A DNA stretch of 5,749 bases from an uncultured Clostridia bacterium (lineage in GTDB: Bacteria > Bacillota > Clostridia > Christensenellales > Aristaeellaceae). Under the pieces are notes generated by a model that saw only the letters and a program-made list of their open reading frames with translations, had not been told where the DNA came from and searched no databases. The stretch is taken from assembly GCA_946409855.1 (NCBI GenBank), contig CAMJXZ010000224.1, positions 1 to 5,749 on the forward strand, in the 5' to 3' direction. A program made the translations under genes and the position numbers. Below, piece after piece: positions 1 to 4,676 of the stretch (within the stretch, counting starts at the first letter, position 1; each line of letters opens with the position of its first letter).

Positions 1-1
1 T

Positions 2-28
2 CTGCATGAACCGGCCCCGGCCGCCTGA
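2..28 (+). CDS. Possible C-terminal tail of an upstream gene (very tentative)
   Basis: One frame open from the window edge reads LHEPAPAA and then a TGA at 26-28. The start resembles the DLHEL sequence after the conserved domain in the membrane protein at 223-978, and the nine bases TCTGCATGA are shared with it (around 871-879). It could therefore be the end of another paralogue lying outside the window. The match is very short and the stop sits in the loop of a hairpin, so chance is a real alternative. Confidence 0.15.
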   Translation: MHEPAPAA

Positions 29-50
29 CGCGGTCCGGGGCTGCCCTTTT
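15..50 (+). terminator. GC-rich hairpin with short T-run, probable terminator of the upstream gene
   Basis: CCCCGGCCGC (15-24) pairs with GCGG (30-33) and CCGGGG (35-40), leaving one bulged T and a five-base loop. It is followed by CTGCCCTTTT. The T-run is short, so termination may be weak. It would end a transcript entering from the left edge. Confidence 0.4.
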
Positions 51-59
51 GGGGAAGGA

Positions 60-95
60 GGGCGCGGAGAAGACCCGGCGGATCTGTCCGCGCCC
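60..95 (+). other. Second strong hairpin upstream of paralogue A
   Basis: GGGCGCGGA (60-68) is a perfect 9-bp inverted repeat of TCCGCGCCC (87-95), with AGA/TCT able to extend the inner stem. Only a loose pyrimidine stretch (102-110) follows, so it is either a poor terminator or a leader structure. Its presence argues against the longer reading frame that starts with TTG at 49. Confidence 0.4.
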
Positions 96-123
96 AGGGG
101 CCTTTCTGTCTGCGCGTCCGCCC

Positions 124-172
124 GGTAAAACGGGTTTCACGGGCTGGGGCGGAGGGTGTGGTATCCTGTTTT
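124..172 (+). promoter_or_regulatory. Leader block shared with the paralogue B leader
   Basis: TAAAACGG (126-133), TTTCAC (135-140) and GTGGTATCC (158-166) followed by TGTTTTC recur in the same order and nearly the same spacing at 2774-2821, upstream of paralogue B. In this copy the stem is degraded (essentially CAC/GTG plus wobble pairs) and the T-run is interrupted. It may be a decayed copy of a leader duplicated with the gene. No good -35 box is visible here, so a promoter role is uncertain. Confidence 0.45.
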
Positions 173-208
173 CAGCAAAAGCGAAACAGTCCAGGCGGAC
201 AAACCGGA

Positions 209-216
209 GAAAGGAG
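209..216 (+). promoter_or_regulatory. Ribosome binding site that sets the paralogue A start
   Basis: GAAAGGAG lies six bases upstream of the ATG at 223. It supports that start over the in-frame TTG at 49, which would translate through the hairpins and leader block. Confidence 0.75.
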
Positions 217-222
217 CGGACA

Positions 223-978
223 ATGATGCGGAAAGAGTACATGACGGAGAGGGAAAACAACGTGAACACCGGCACGCAGGGGAACAGATTCCGGGGAACG
301 GTCTTTGATTATCTGAAGCCTGACCGTACGAATATGGCAATTGCCCTGATCTTACCGTTGAGCATTCTGCTGATGGTCATCTGTGTCAATGTCTTCAGTT
401 CCGGCCCGAAAAACGTCCGGACGAACAGACGCACGATCAATCCCAATGCCGTTCCCGGTTTATGTATGTTTATTATTCTTCCGTCGGTCCTACTGATTCA
501 AGGCTGGACAGAGAACGATGAATACAAGAAATATATGACCGGGTGCGATTCGCTGGGACTGAGCGGGGAAATGGAGGAAGATTTCCGTTCCGGCAGGCCG
601 CTTGGGCAAAGTATGGTTCTGGGTGAAAAATACCTGTTTGTCAGGCACGGCTGCTGCGCGATCCCTTACGGGGATATCACGCGGATGTACTATTCTGCGG
701 ATCACGGCAGATACAGCACCAGCGGCATGTACGTCTGCTTTCTTGAGCGGTGGGACAATAAGAACCATGTGAAAATTAAGGAAGGCTCGGGATGGATGAA
801 CCGGGAAAGAGATAAATGGGCTGAGCTGGTGAGGAAGATCCAGGAATATAACCCCTATGTGGCGTTTGATCTGCATGAGCTGAGAAAGCCGCGCCATCTG
901 GATGACGACGAATGGGATTGGACCGTCCGGCTCCTGAAAGAAAAAACGAAGGACAGCATCTGCAAGCTTTGCCGCTGA
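223..978 (+). CDS. Two-pass membrane protein, paralogue A of a three-member local family (function unknown)
   Basis: I do not recognise this 251-residue protein by family name. After a hydrophilic N-terminus it has a YLKP motif (30-33), two predicted membrane helices (about 37-57 and 77-93) and a C-terminal domain. Features of that domain are EYKKYM (100-105), GEKYLFVRH (134-142), IPYGDI (147-152), a YY pair near 156-157, and a W..L..KI helix ending in YNPYV (209-213). Both termini are probably cytosolic. The domain is shared with the proteins at 2874-3557 and 3639-4469, but this member lacks their coiled coil. It also carries about 35 extra residues after the conserved end, with an acidic DDDEWDW segment and a terminal CKLC. 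The extended GEKYLF/IPYGDI pattern recalls small bacterial PH-like or YcxB-like membrane domains; that is only an inference. ATG 226 and 241 are alternative starts. Confidence 0.8.
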   Translation: MMRKEYMTERENNVNTGTQGNRFRGTVFDYLKPDRTNMAIALILPLSILLMVICVNVFSSGPKNVRTNRRTINPNAVPGLCMFIILPSVLLIQGWTENDEYKKYMTGCDSLGLSGEMEEDFRSGRPLGQSMVLGEKYLFVRHGCCAIPYGDITRMYYSADHGRYSTSGMYVCFLERWDNKNHVKIKEGSGWMNRERDKWAELVRKIQEYNPYVAFDLHELRKPRHLDDDEWDWTVRLLKEKTKDSICKLCR

Positions 979-1101
979 CGGCGGCGGGGGACGAAGCGGA
1001 ACCCCGACCCGAAAGAAAGCGGCCGGAGACAGGCCCGGGCCGGAAGGTCCTTCGGAGGAACCGGCAGGCGGACGCGTATGGCAGGACGCCCTGCAAAATG
1101 A

Positions 1102-1170
1102 ACAGCGGCCCCGGCGGACGGGATCCGAGTGATCCTGCCGCCGGGGCTGTGCGTTTTTGCTTTTGTTTTT
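1102..1170 (+). terminator. Strong intrinsic terminator after paralogue A
   Basis: ACAG/CTGT at the base (1102-1105 with 1147-1150), a perfect CCCCGGCGG/CCGCCGGGG stem (1109-1117 with 1138-1146) and GGATC/GATCC at the top (1121-1125 with 1131-1135) enclose the loop CGAGT. A T-rich tract follows (1153-1170). It lies 124 bases past the stop of paralogue A and insulates the hydrolase gene. Confidence 0.8.
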
Positions 1171-1189
1171 CGCGGTTCTGTGGTATGAT
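1163..1189 (+). promoter_or_regulatory. Probable sigma-A promoter with extended -10 for the hydrolase
   Basis: TGGTATGAT (1181-1189) is an extended -10 (TGnTATGAT). The likely -35 is TTGTTT (1163-1168) at 15 bases, or the overlapping TTTGTT at 16. The -35 falls inside the terminator's T-tract, so terminator and promoter are fused end to end. Transcription would start near 1196, about 60 bases before the hydrolase start. Confidence 0.6.
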
Positions 1190-1243
1190 AGGCGCGGAAC
1201 CCCTGAACTGTCAGGAACTTCTGATGGATGATAAATGAATGCG

Positions 1244-1249
1244 GGAGGG
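1244..1249 (+). promoter_or_regulatory. Ribosome binding site that sets the hydrolase start
   Basis: GGAGGG lies nine bases before ATG 1259. It falls inside the reading frame if translation began at ATG 1235, and it abuts ATG 1250, so 1259 is the best start. Confidence 0.65.
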
Positions 1250-1258
1250 ATGATCGGT

Positions 1259-2245
1259 ATGCTGGAAGACCGGACGCTGAAGGAAATGCTGGAAAACCCG
1301 GCCATCGCGGAGATCGCGCCGGACGCCATCAGCAAATGGGACCTGTCCAAGGAGGACTTTTATCACTGGACCCTGGGCGAGATCGCCGAAAAGATAGGCT
1401 GGCGCACCCTGGGCCTGGGGTTTGAGCGGCTGCTGCGGGCGGCGGGGCAGGGGGAATACTGCTTCCGGCTGTACAAAAAGGAAGAATGCGAAGGCGTGCC
1501 CCAGAAGGAAAACGCCAGCGTCGTCTGGTTCCCTTCGGACGATCCCGCGGCGGACGGCCGGCCCTTTCTCTTCCTGGTGCCCGGCGGGGGCTTCGTCAAC
1601 GTGTGGAACCTGACGGAGGGCTGGCCGGTGGCGCGGCAGTATAACGGGCTGGGGTACCACGTGTTCATCCTGACCTACCAGGTTGGCACGGAGGGCGCGG
1701 CGGTACGCGCCATGGAGGATTTCGCCCGGGCGATGGCCGTCATCGCGGCCCGCAGAGAGACGTTCCGTGTGGACCCGGACCGGTACATCACCTGCGGGTT
1801 CTCCGCCGGCGGCTACCTGGTGTGCCTATGGAACACCGAAAAGGGGTACCGCGCCTTCGGGCTGAGCAAGCCGCAGGCCTGCTTCCCCGTGTACCCGATC
1901 ACCTCCTACCGGCTCATGGCCGCTGGGGAATGGGACGATGAGGCGGAAAAGGATGATTTTGCCCGGGGCAGCGTGGGCTGCACGATGAAGGAGGCCTGCG
2001 AAAGCTGCTTTGAGATCCCGGAGCACGTGGAAGGCTTCCCGCCGACAGCGCTCTTCCTGGCGGCGGAGGACGGCCTGGTGCCCCCGGCGCATTCCAAAAT
2101 GCTTCAGGAAGCGCTGGAAAAAGCCGGCATTCCCTGCCGGCTGGAAATCGGCCCCACCGGCGGCCACGGCTTTGCCGACGGGACGGGGATGTGCATGGAA
2201 GGATGGACGGAGCGGGCCGTATCGTGGTATGAAGGGATCGGCTGA
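1259..2245 (+). CDS. Alpha/beta hydrolase, esterase-type
   Basis: The 328-residue protein has the layout of a serine alpha/beta hydrolase. PGGGF (108-112) sits where the HGGG oxyanion-hole loop of acetyl-esterase/lipase-like enzymes is expected. The nucleophile elbow is GFSAG (180-184, Ser182). The acid is probably the Asp of AAEDGLVPP (Asp271), in the usual place for selecting a tunnel-side helix, and the base is the His of GGHGF (His303). Residues 1-90 form a lead-in region that may be a cap. No signal peptide or membrane segment is seen, so it is probably cytosolic and acts on small esters or acylated sugars; substrate is not readable from the sequence. It appears to be a single-gene transcript with its own promoter and a terminator before it. 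Alternative ATG starts at 1235 and 1250 add 8 or 3 residues. Confidence 0.88.
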   Translation: MLEDRTLKEMLENPAIAEIAPDAISKWDLSKEDFYHWTLGEIAEKIGWRTLGLGFERLLRAAGQGEYCFRLYKKEECEGVPQKENASVVWFPSDDPAADGRPFLFLVPGGGFVNVWNLTEGWPVARQYNGLGYHVFILTYQVGTEGAAVRAMEDFARAMAVIAARRETFRVDPDRYITCGFSAGGYLVCLWNTEKGYRAFGLSKPQACFPVYPITSYRLMAAGEWDDEAEKDDFARGSVGCTMKEACESCFEIPEHVEGFPPTALFLAAEDGLVPPAHSKMLQEALEKAGIPCRLEIGPTGGHGFADGTGMCMEGWTERAVSWYEGIG

Positions 2246-2330
2246 GGGTCCGGCGGGAGGTTTTTCCCCGCTGCCAGAAGCAAGCAGAAAAGAATCAAAA
2301 AATCGACAAAGCGGAAAGAGCCGTCACAGA

Positions 2331-2376
2331 CGGCCCGCAGCCCCCTGTTTCCTTCGGGAAGCGGGGGGCTGCGCCG
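2331..2376. other. Long hairpin capped by a cUUCGg tetraloop
   Basis: CGGC (2331-2334) with GCCG (2373-2376), GCAGCCCCC (2337-2345) with GGGGGCTGC (2364-2372) and TTCC (2349-2352) with GGAA (2357-2360) enclose TTCG. The closing C(TTCG)G is an exceptionally stable RNA tetraloop in the + transcript. No T-tract follows on the + strand. On the minus strand a T-rich stretch (complement of 2291-2310) lies about 20 bases beyond, after a small second hairpin (2321-2333). It may stabilise the hydrolase mRNA 3' end or be a non-canonical terminator. Confidence 0.5.
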
Positions 2377-2516
2377 TGCAGGGCACGATCTGAAGGAGGC
2401 AGAGCTTCCTGCCGGCATGATTCGCAGCGCGGCAAATCGAAAGCCGCGGTCGGTATGAAAGAGAGGAGACATCGCGGCGAACCCTCGGAGGAGCCGGCCA
2501 TCAGATAATACTTAGA

Positions 2517-2765
2517 TCAGATAAAAATGCTAAATAATCGTGCTTAGATATAGCGTTTTATCAAGGGAATCTGTCAAAAGCGTACCCATAGACACCCAAA
2601 AGCCTTCTCCTATGGGGAAGGTGGACCGCGCAGCGGGCCGGATGAGGTGCGCCTCCGGGACCTGCAAGGTCCCGGGCCATGATCACCAAACAGCGGATCG
2701 GCAGGTCCTGGAAGGACGTGGAGAAAGTGTCAAAGATGTATGCAAGACTTAGCATTTTTATCAGA
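2517..2765. mobile_element. Possible MITE-like element bounded by 14-bp inverted repeats
   Basis: GATAAAAATGCTAA (2520-2533) is repeated exactly in inverted orientation as TTAGCATTTTTATC (2749-2762). With neighbours it is TC[AT]GATAAAAATGCTAA on both sides. A third, imperfect inverted copy is TAGCGTTTTATC (2551-2562), which can fold back onto the left copy. The interior (about 245 bp) is non-coding and rich in palindromes. No target-site duplication is visible and no transposase is present, so a non-autonomous element is an inference; a plain structured intergenic region is the alternative. Confidence 0.35.
2603..2717. repeat. Cluster of short palindromes with three-base loops (dispersed-repeat type)
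   Basis: Four hairpins follow one another. CCTTCTCC-TAT-GGGGAAGG is at 2603-2621. GGaCCGC-GCA-GCGGgCC is at 2623-2639. CCGGGACCT-GCA-AGGTCCCGG, a perfect 9-bp stem, is at 2655-2675. GTCCT-GGA-AGGAC is at 2705-2717. The order CCTTCTCC..GGAAGGTGG..GGGCCGGATGAGG resembles palindromic intergenic repeats I recall from gut Clostridia genomes. That resemblance is from memory and unchecked. Confidence 0.5.
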
Positions 2766-2777
2766 GAATAGTATAAA
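2749..2777 (+). promoter_or_regulatory. Possible promoter for paralogues B and C
   Basis: TTAGCA (2749-2754), 17 bases, then TATAAA (2772-2777) fits a sigma-A promoter (4/6 and 5/6 matches). The -35 box lies within the right inverted repeat of the putative element. A terminator-like hairpin follows immediately, which complicates the reading. A second candidate, TTGCAA (2820-2825), 18 bases, CATAAA (2844-2849), lies beyond that hairpin. Confidence 0.35.
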
Positions 2778-2779
2778 AC

Positions 2780-2821
2780 GGATTTCACAGCCGGGAACGG
2801 AAGCTGTGGTATCCTTTTTTT
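2780..2821 (+). terminator. Terminator-like hairpin with T7 in the paralogue B leader
   Basis: GGAT (2780-2783) and CACAGC (2786-2791) pair with GCTGTG (2803-2808) and ATCC (2811-2814) around an 11-base loop. Seven Ts follow directly (2815-2821). This is a good intrinsic terminator 52 bases before the start of paralogue B. It either ends transcripts arriving from the left, with B driven by TTGCAA/CATAAA at 2820-2849, or attenuates B itself. A degraded copy sits before paralogue A. Confidence 0.6.
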
Positions 2822-2873
2822 GCAATAAGGAATTACCAACACACATAAACCGACGGAAAGGAGTGGATGGAAG

Positions 2874-3557
2874 ATGCTGGAGATCAGGCTCGGGGAATTC
2901 ATGCAGAAGCTGAGGGAGTTCAGGCAGGAGCTGAAAGAGCGTGTTCAGCAGTGGGAAAATGACAGAAAGGACCGCAGGGAAAGAAACAGTTGCCTTGGAG
3001 AGGCCGGCAAGTATCTGCGGCCTGGTCACTGGGACATCATCGTCATAATCGGGCTGTTCCTGATCCCGTTCTTCTTTCTGAGGTCTGTGTTACAGCGCTT
3101 TTCTGCTTACTACTTTTCTGCGGCAGTTTTCTTTTCTTTGATCATGCTGTCCGGCAGCCGCAGAGAGCACAAACGATTCCGGGAGTATATGGATATGTGC
3201 GAAAGGGAGGGACTGATCGGGGACATTGAGAAAGATTTTCTCTACAGCAAACCCATCGGACGGAAGATGGCTATAGGTGGGAAGTATCTGTTTATCAGAG
3301 GCAACATCTATGTGATTCCTTACACGGATATTCTTTCCATATATTATTCAAATTATTCTGTAAATACATATCGCAGTACTTCCCGCCGCAGTCTGTGCAT
3401 CGTCTATCAGTGGCGCGGCGGGAAAAGAGAAGTGTCTATTTCGGATGGAATGCGTATTGATGAAGAAATCGGAGTAGTCGGGAACAGCAAAGCGTACTGG
3501 GATGAACTGGCGGAAAAGGTCCGGGCCAATAACCCAAATGTGAAAATCAGATTATAA
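2874..3557 (+). CDS. Coiled-coil two-pass membrane protein, paralogue B (function unknown)
   Basis: The 227-residue protein starts at an ATG ten bases after AAAGGAG (2857-2863). Residues 1-45 form a charged amphipathic helix with one EFMQKLR heptad (8-14) and end in LGEAG. KYLRPG (46-51) is the juxtamembrane motif shared with the other two paralogues. Membrane helices are predicted at about 54-69 and 77-93. The cytosolic domain carries GGKYLFIR (135-142), IPYTDI (148-153), the YY pair (157-158) and a W..L..KV helix ending in NNPNV (219-223). Its first 48 bases match paralogue C at 41 of 48 positions, while the membrane segments have diverged. It has an insertion of about ten residues near 193-205 and ends right after the NPN motif. 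It is likely cotranscribed with paralogue C, 81 bases downstream. The role is unknown; oligomerisation through the coiled coil is an inference. Confidence 0.82.
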   Translation: MLEIRLGEFMQKLREFRQELKERVQQWENDRKDRRERNSCLGEAGKYLRPGHWDIIVIIGLFLIPFFFLRSVLQRFSAYYFSAAVFFSLIMLSGSRREHKRFREYMDMCEREGLIGDIEKDFLYSKPIGRKMAIGGKYLFIRGNIYVIPYTDILSIYYSNYSVNTYRSTSRRSLCIVYQWRGGKREVSISDGMRIDEEIGVVGNSKAYWDELAEKVRANNPNVKIRL

Positions 3558-3622
3558 ATGACGCCTGCCTCCGGAAGAATAATACCGGGGCAACAGATCA
3601 GCAAATGCGGACAAGCCGAAGG

Positions 3623-3630
3623 AAAGGAGG
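3623..3630 (+). promoter_or_regulatory. Ribosome binding site that sets the paralogue C start
   Basis: AAAGGAGG lies eight bases before ATG 3639. That start gives MLEIRL, identical to paralogue B. An in-frame ATG at 3558, next to the stop of B, would place the ribosome binding site inside the gene and is unlikely. Confidence 0.8.
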
Positions 3631-3638
3631 GGACAGCG

Positions 3639-3896
3639 ATGCTGGAGATCAGGCTGAGGGAGCTCATGCAGAAACTGAGGGAGCTTGTGCGGCAATGGAA
3701 AAATGCCGGAAATGACCGCATGGAAAAAAACAGGTCCCTGGGAGAGGCCGGCAGGCTGAAAGAGCTCATGCAGAAGCTGAGGGAGCTCATGCAGAAACTG
3801 AGGGAACTCATGCAGCAGCCGAGGGAGTTTGTGCGGCAATGGAAAAACGCCGGAGAGAACTGCAGGGAAACAACCAGGTCCATGGGAGAGGCCGGC
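3639..3896 (+). repeat. 144-bp in-frame tandem duplication plus 21-bp heptad repeats in paralogue C
   Basis: The block at 3687-3752 recurs at 3831-3896, offset 144 bases, with about 57 of 66 bases identical. Within it, 21-bp units encoding ELMQKLR occur at 3660-3680, 3762-3782 and 3783-3803, with a diverged unit at 3804-3824. Units 3660 and 3783 are identical at all 21 positions; unit 3762 differs by one base. All units are multiples of three, so gain or loss keeps the frame. Paralogue B has one such unit (2895-2915). Confidence 0.85.
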
Positions 3897-4469
3897 GAAT
3901 ATCTGCAGCCCGGAAGTTTGAAAGGCATTGCCGGCGCTGGCATTATTATATTGCTGCTGAACCTGTTCCTTCATGCGAAGCCTGCTGCTTCCGCGAAGTA
4001 CAGGACGTCAGGATTCCCGATATTATGCGCATTTTATGTGTTTATATTTGGCATATTCCTGCTGTTTATTCTGGTGGACTGGTACAAGACGCAAAATGAG
4101 TACAGGAAATATATGGCAGAAATCAAAAAACAGGGAGTGGCTTCGGTACTGGTGGACGATTTTCGCCGCGGAGAGTTCCTTGGTCAGTGGATGGTTCAGG
4201 GAGAGAAATACCTGTTTGTCAGGCATGCCATCTTTGCGATCCCTTACGGAGATATTCTTGCGGTGCGCTATTACCGTACAACCGGCAAAAACGTCAGCTG
4301 CGGCATGGAAGTTGTTTTTATGTGGAACGGTGAAAAGAAGCAGGCGAGAATCCCGGAAGATACGGAACCGGATAAAGAAAGACAAAATAAATGGATTGCG
4401 CTGATTGAGAAGATCCGGGCGTATAACCCGAATGCAGAGTATAATCTGGATAAATTATTGGATAATTGA
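3639..4469 (+). CDS. Repeat-expanded coiled-coil two-pass membrane protein, paralogue C (function unknown)
   Basis: The 276-residue protein is the longest of the family. Residues 1-86 form a long coiled coil with heptads ELMQKLR at 8-14, 42-48 and 49-55 and a variant ELMQQPR at 56-62. Two copies of a VRQWKNAG..GEAG block (17-38 and 65-86) are offset by exactly 48 residues. EYLQPG (87-92) precedes membrane helices at about 97-113 and 126-147. The cytosolic domain has EYRKYM (154-159), GEKYLFVRH (188-196), IPYGDI (201-206), YY (211-212) and a KW..L..KI helix ending in YNPNAEYNL (262-270). It is closest to paralogue A in this domain and to B at the N-terminus. The Pro in the fourth heptad (61) may break or kink the helix. 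Probable second gene of a B-C operon. Confidence 0.84.
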   Translation: MLEIRLRELMQKLRELVRQWKNAGNDRMEKNRSLGEAGRLKELMQKLRELMQKLRELMQQPREFVRQWKNAGENCRETTRSMGEAGEYLQPGSLKGIAGAGIIILLLNLFLHAKPAASAKYRTSGFPILCAFYVFIFGIFLLFILVDWYKTQNEYRKYMAEIKKQGVASVLVDDFRRGEFLGQWMVQGEKYLFVRHAIFAIPYGDILAVRYYRTTGKNVSCGMEVVFMWNGEKKQARIPEDTEPDKERQNKWIALIEKIRAYNPNAEYNLDKLLDN

Positions 4470-4473
4470 AAGA

Positions 4474-4497
4474 CGGTCTTTGACCGATGGCGGTTTT
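4474..4497 (+). terminator. Weak terminator candidate directly after paralogue C
   Basis: CGGTC-TTT-GACCG (4474-4486) and an alternative ACCG-ATGG-CGGT (4483-4494) overlap, followed by a short TTTT (4494-4497). The stems are short and mutually exclusive, so this is a weak call; the larger stem at 4530-4576 may do the job instead. Confidence 0.25.
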
Positions 4498-4529
4498 CGG
4501 ATCCCTTGCAAAATCTCCGAAATAATCAA

Positions 4530-4576
4530 GTGAAGGGGGGTACTTTATGCAAAACCAGATAAAGTACCCCCTTCAC
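4530..4576. repeat. Near-perfect 18-bp inverted repeat between convergent genes
   Basis: GTGAAGGGGGGTACTTTAT (4530-4548) pairs with ATAAAGTACCCCCTTCAC (4559-4576), with one bulged G and a 10-base loop. It lies between paralogue C and the convergent groEL gene. No T-run follows on the + strand; on the minus strand a moderately T-rich stretch (complement of 4513-4529) lies just beyond. It could be a bidirectional mRNA end structure, or a dispersed palindromic repeat. Confidence 0.65.
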
Positions 4577-4624
4577 CCATCACTTTGGGCGTACGGGAAA
4601 ATGGGGCCTTGAGCATCAGCATGT

Positions 4625-4658
4625 AAGAAAGCAGCCGAACCCTCGCGGGTCCGGCTGC
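4625..4658 (-). terminator. Intrinsic terminator of groEL
   Basis: GCAGCCG (4631-4637) and ACCC (4639-4642) pair with GGGT (4647-4650) and CGGCTGC (4652-4658) around TCGC, with one A/C mismatch. Read on the minus strand it begins 18 bases after the groEL stop and is followed by TTTCTTA. Confidence 0.75.
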
Positions 4659-4676
4659 CTTGAATATGCGGTTTGA

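Larger units (their letters stand above)
2246..2873. other. 628-bp gene-free interval
   Basis: No convincing gene is seen. Short frames such as 2417-2458, 2456-2509 and 2540-2752 lack a well-placed ribosome binding site. The 2540-2752 frame and its antisense counterpart cross tightly packed palindromes, typical of spurious ORFs over dispersed repeats. The interval holds the tetraloop hairpin, a possible MITE-like element with internal hairpins, and the leader of paralogue B. Composition changes from GC-rich to AT-rich at about 2500. Confidence 0.6.

Noticed and set aside
49..222. In-frame TTG at 49 as a 58-codon N-terminal extension of paralogue A
   Set aside because: It would translate a strong hairpin and the shared leader block, and a good ribosome binding site sits six bases before ATG 223.
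490..1350. Long minus-strand frame opposite paralogue A and the start of the hydrolase
   Set aside because: It spans two supported + strand genes, the terminator and promoter between them; composition is typical of an antisense shadow.
2417..2509. Tiny frames of 13 and 17 codons that might be leader peptides
   Set aside because: The nearest AGGAGG is 17 bases from the first ATG and none precedes the second; no regulatory codon runs are seen.
2540..2752. 70-residue + strand frame and its minus-strand counterpart (2561-2902)
   Set aside because: No ribosome binding site, low-complexity product, and both run through the palindrome cluster and leader hairpin.
2554..2780. Second inverted pair CGTTTTAT (2554-2561) / ATAAAACG (2773-2780) as part of the element ends
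   Set aside because: It is not nested correctly with the 14-bp repeats and is short and AT-rich enough to be chance.
3567..3591. Hairpin between paralogues B and C as a terminator
   Set aside because: Only about seven pairs with a bulge and no T-tract; the two genes more likely form one transcript.
3660..3824. Spaced repeats considered as a CRISPR-like array
   Set aside because: The units are coding heptads in frame, mostly contiguous, with no unique spacers of regular length.
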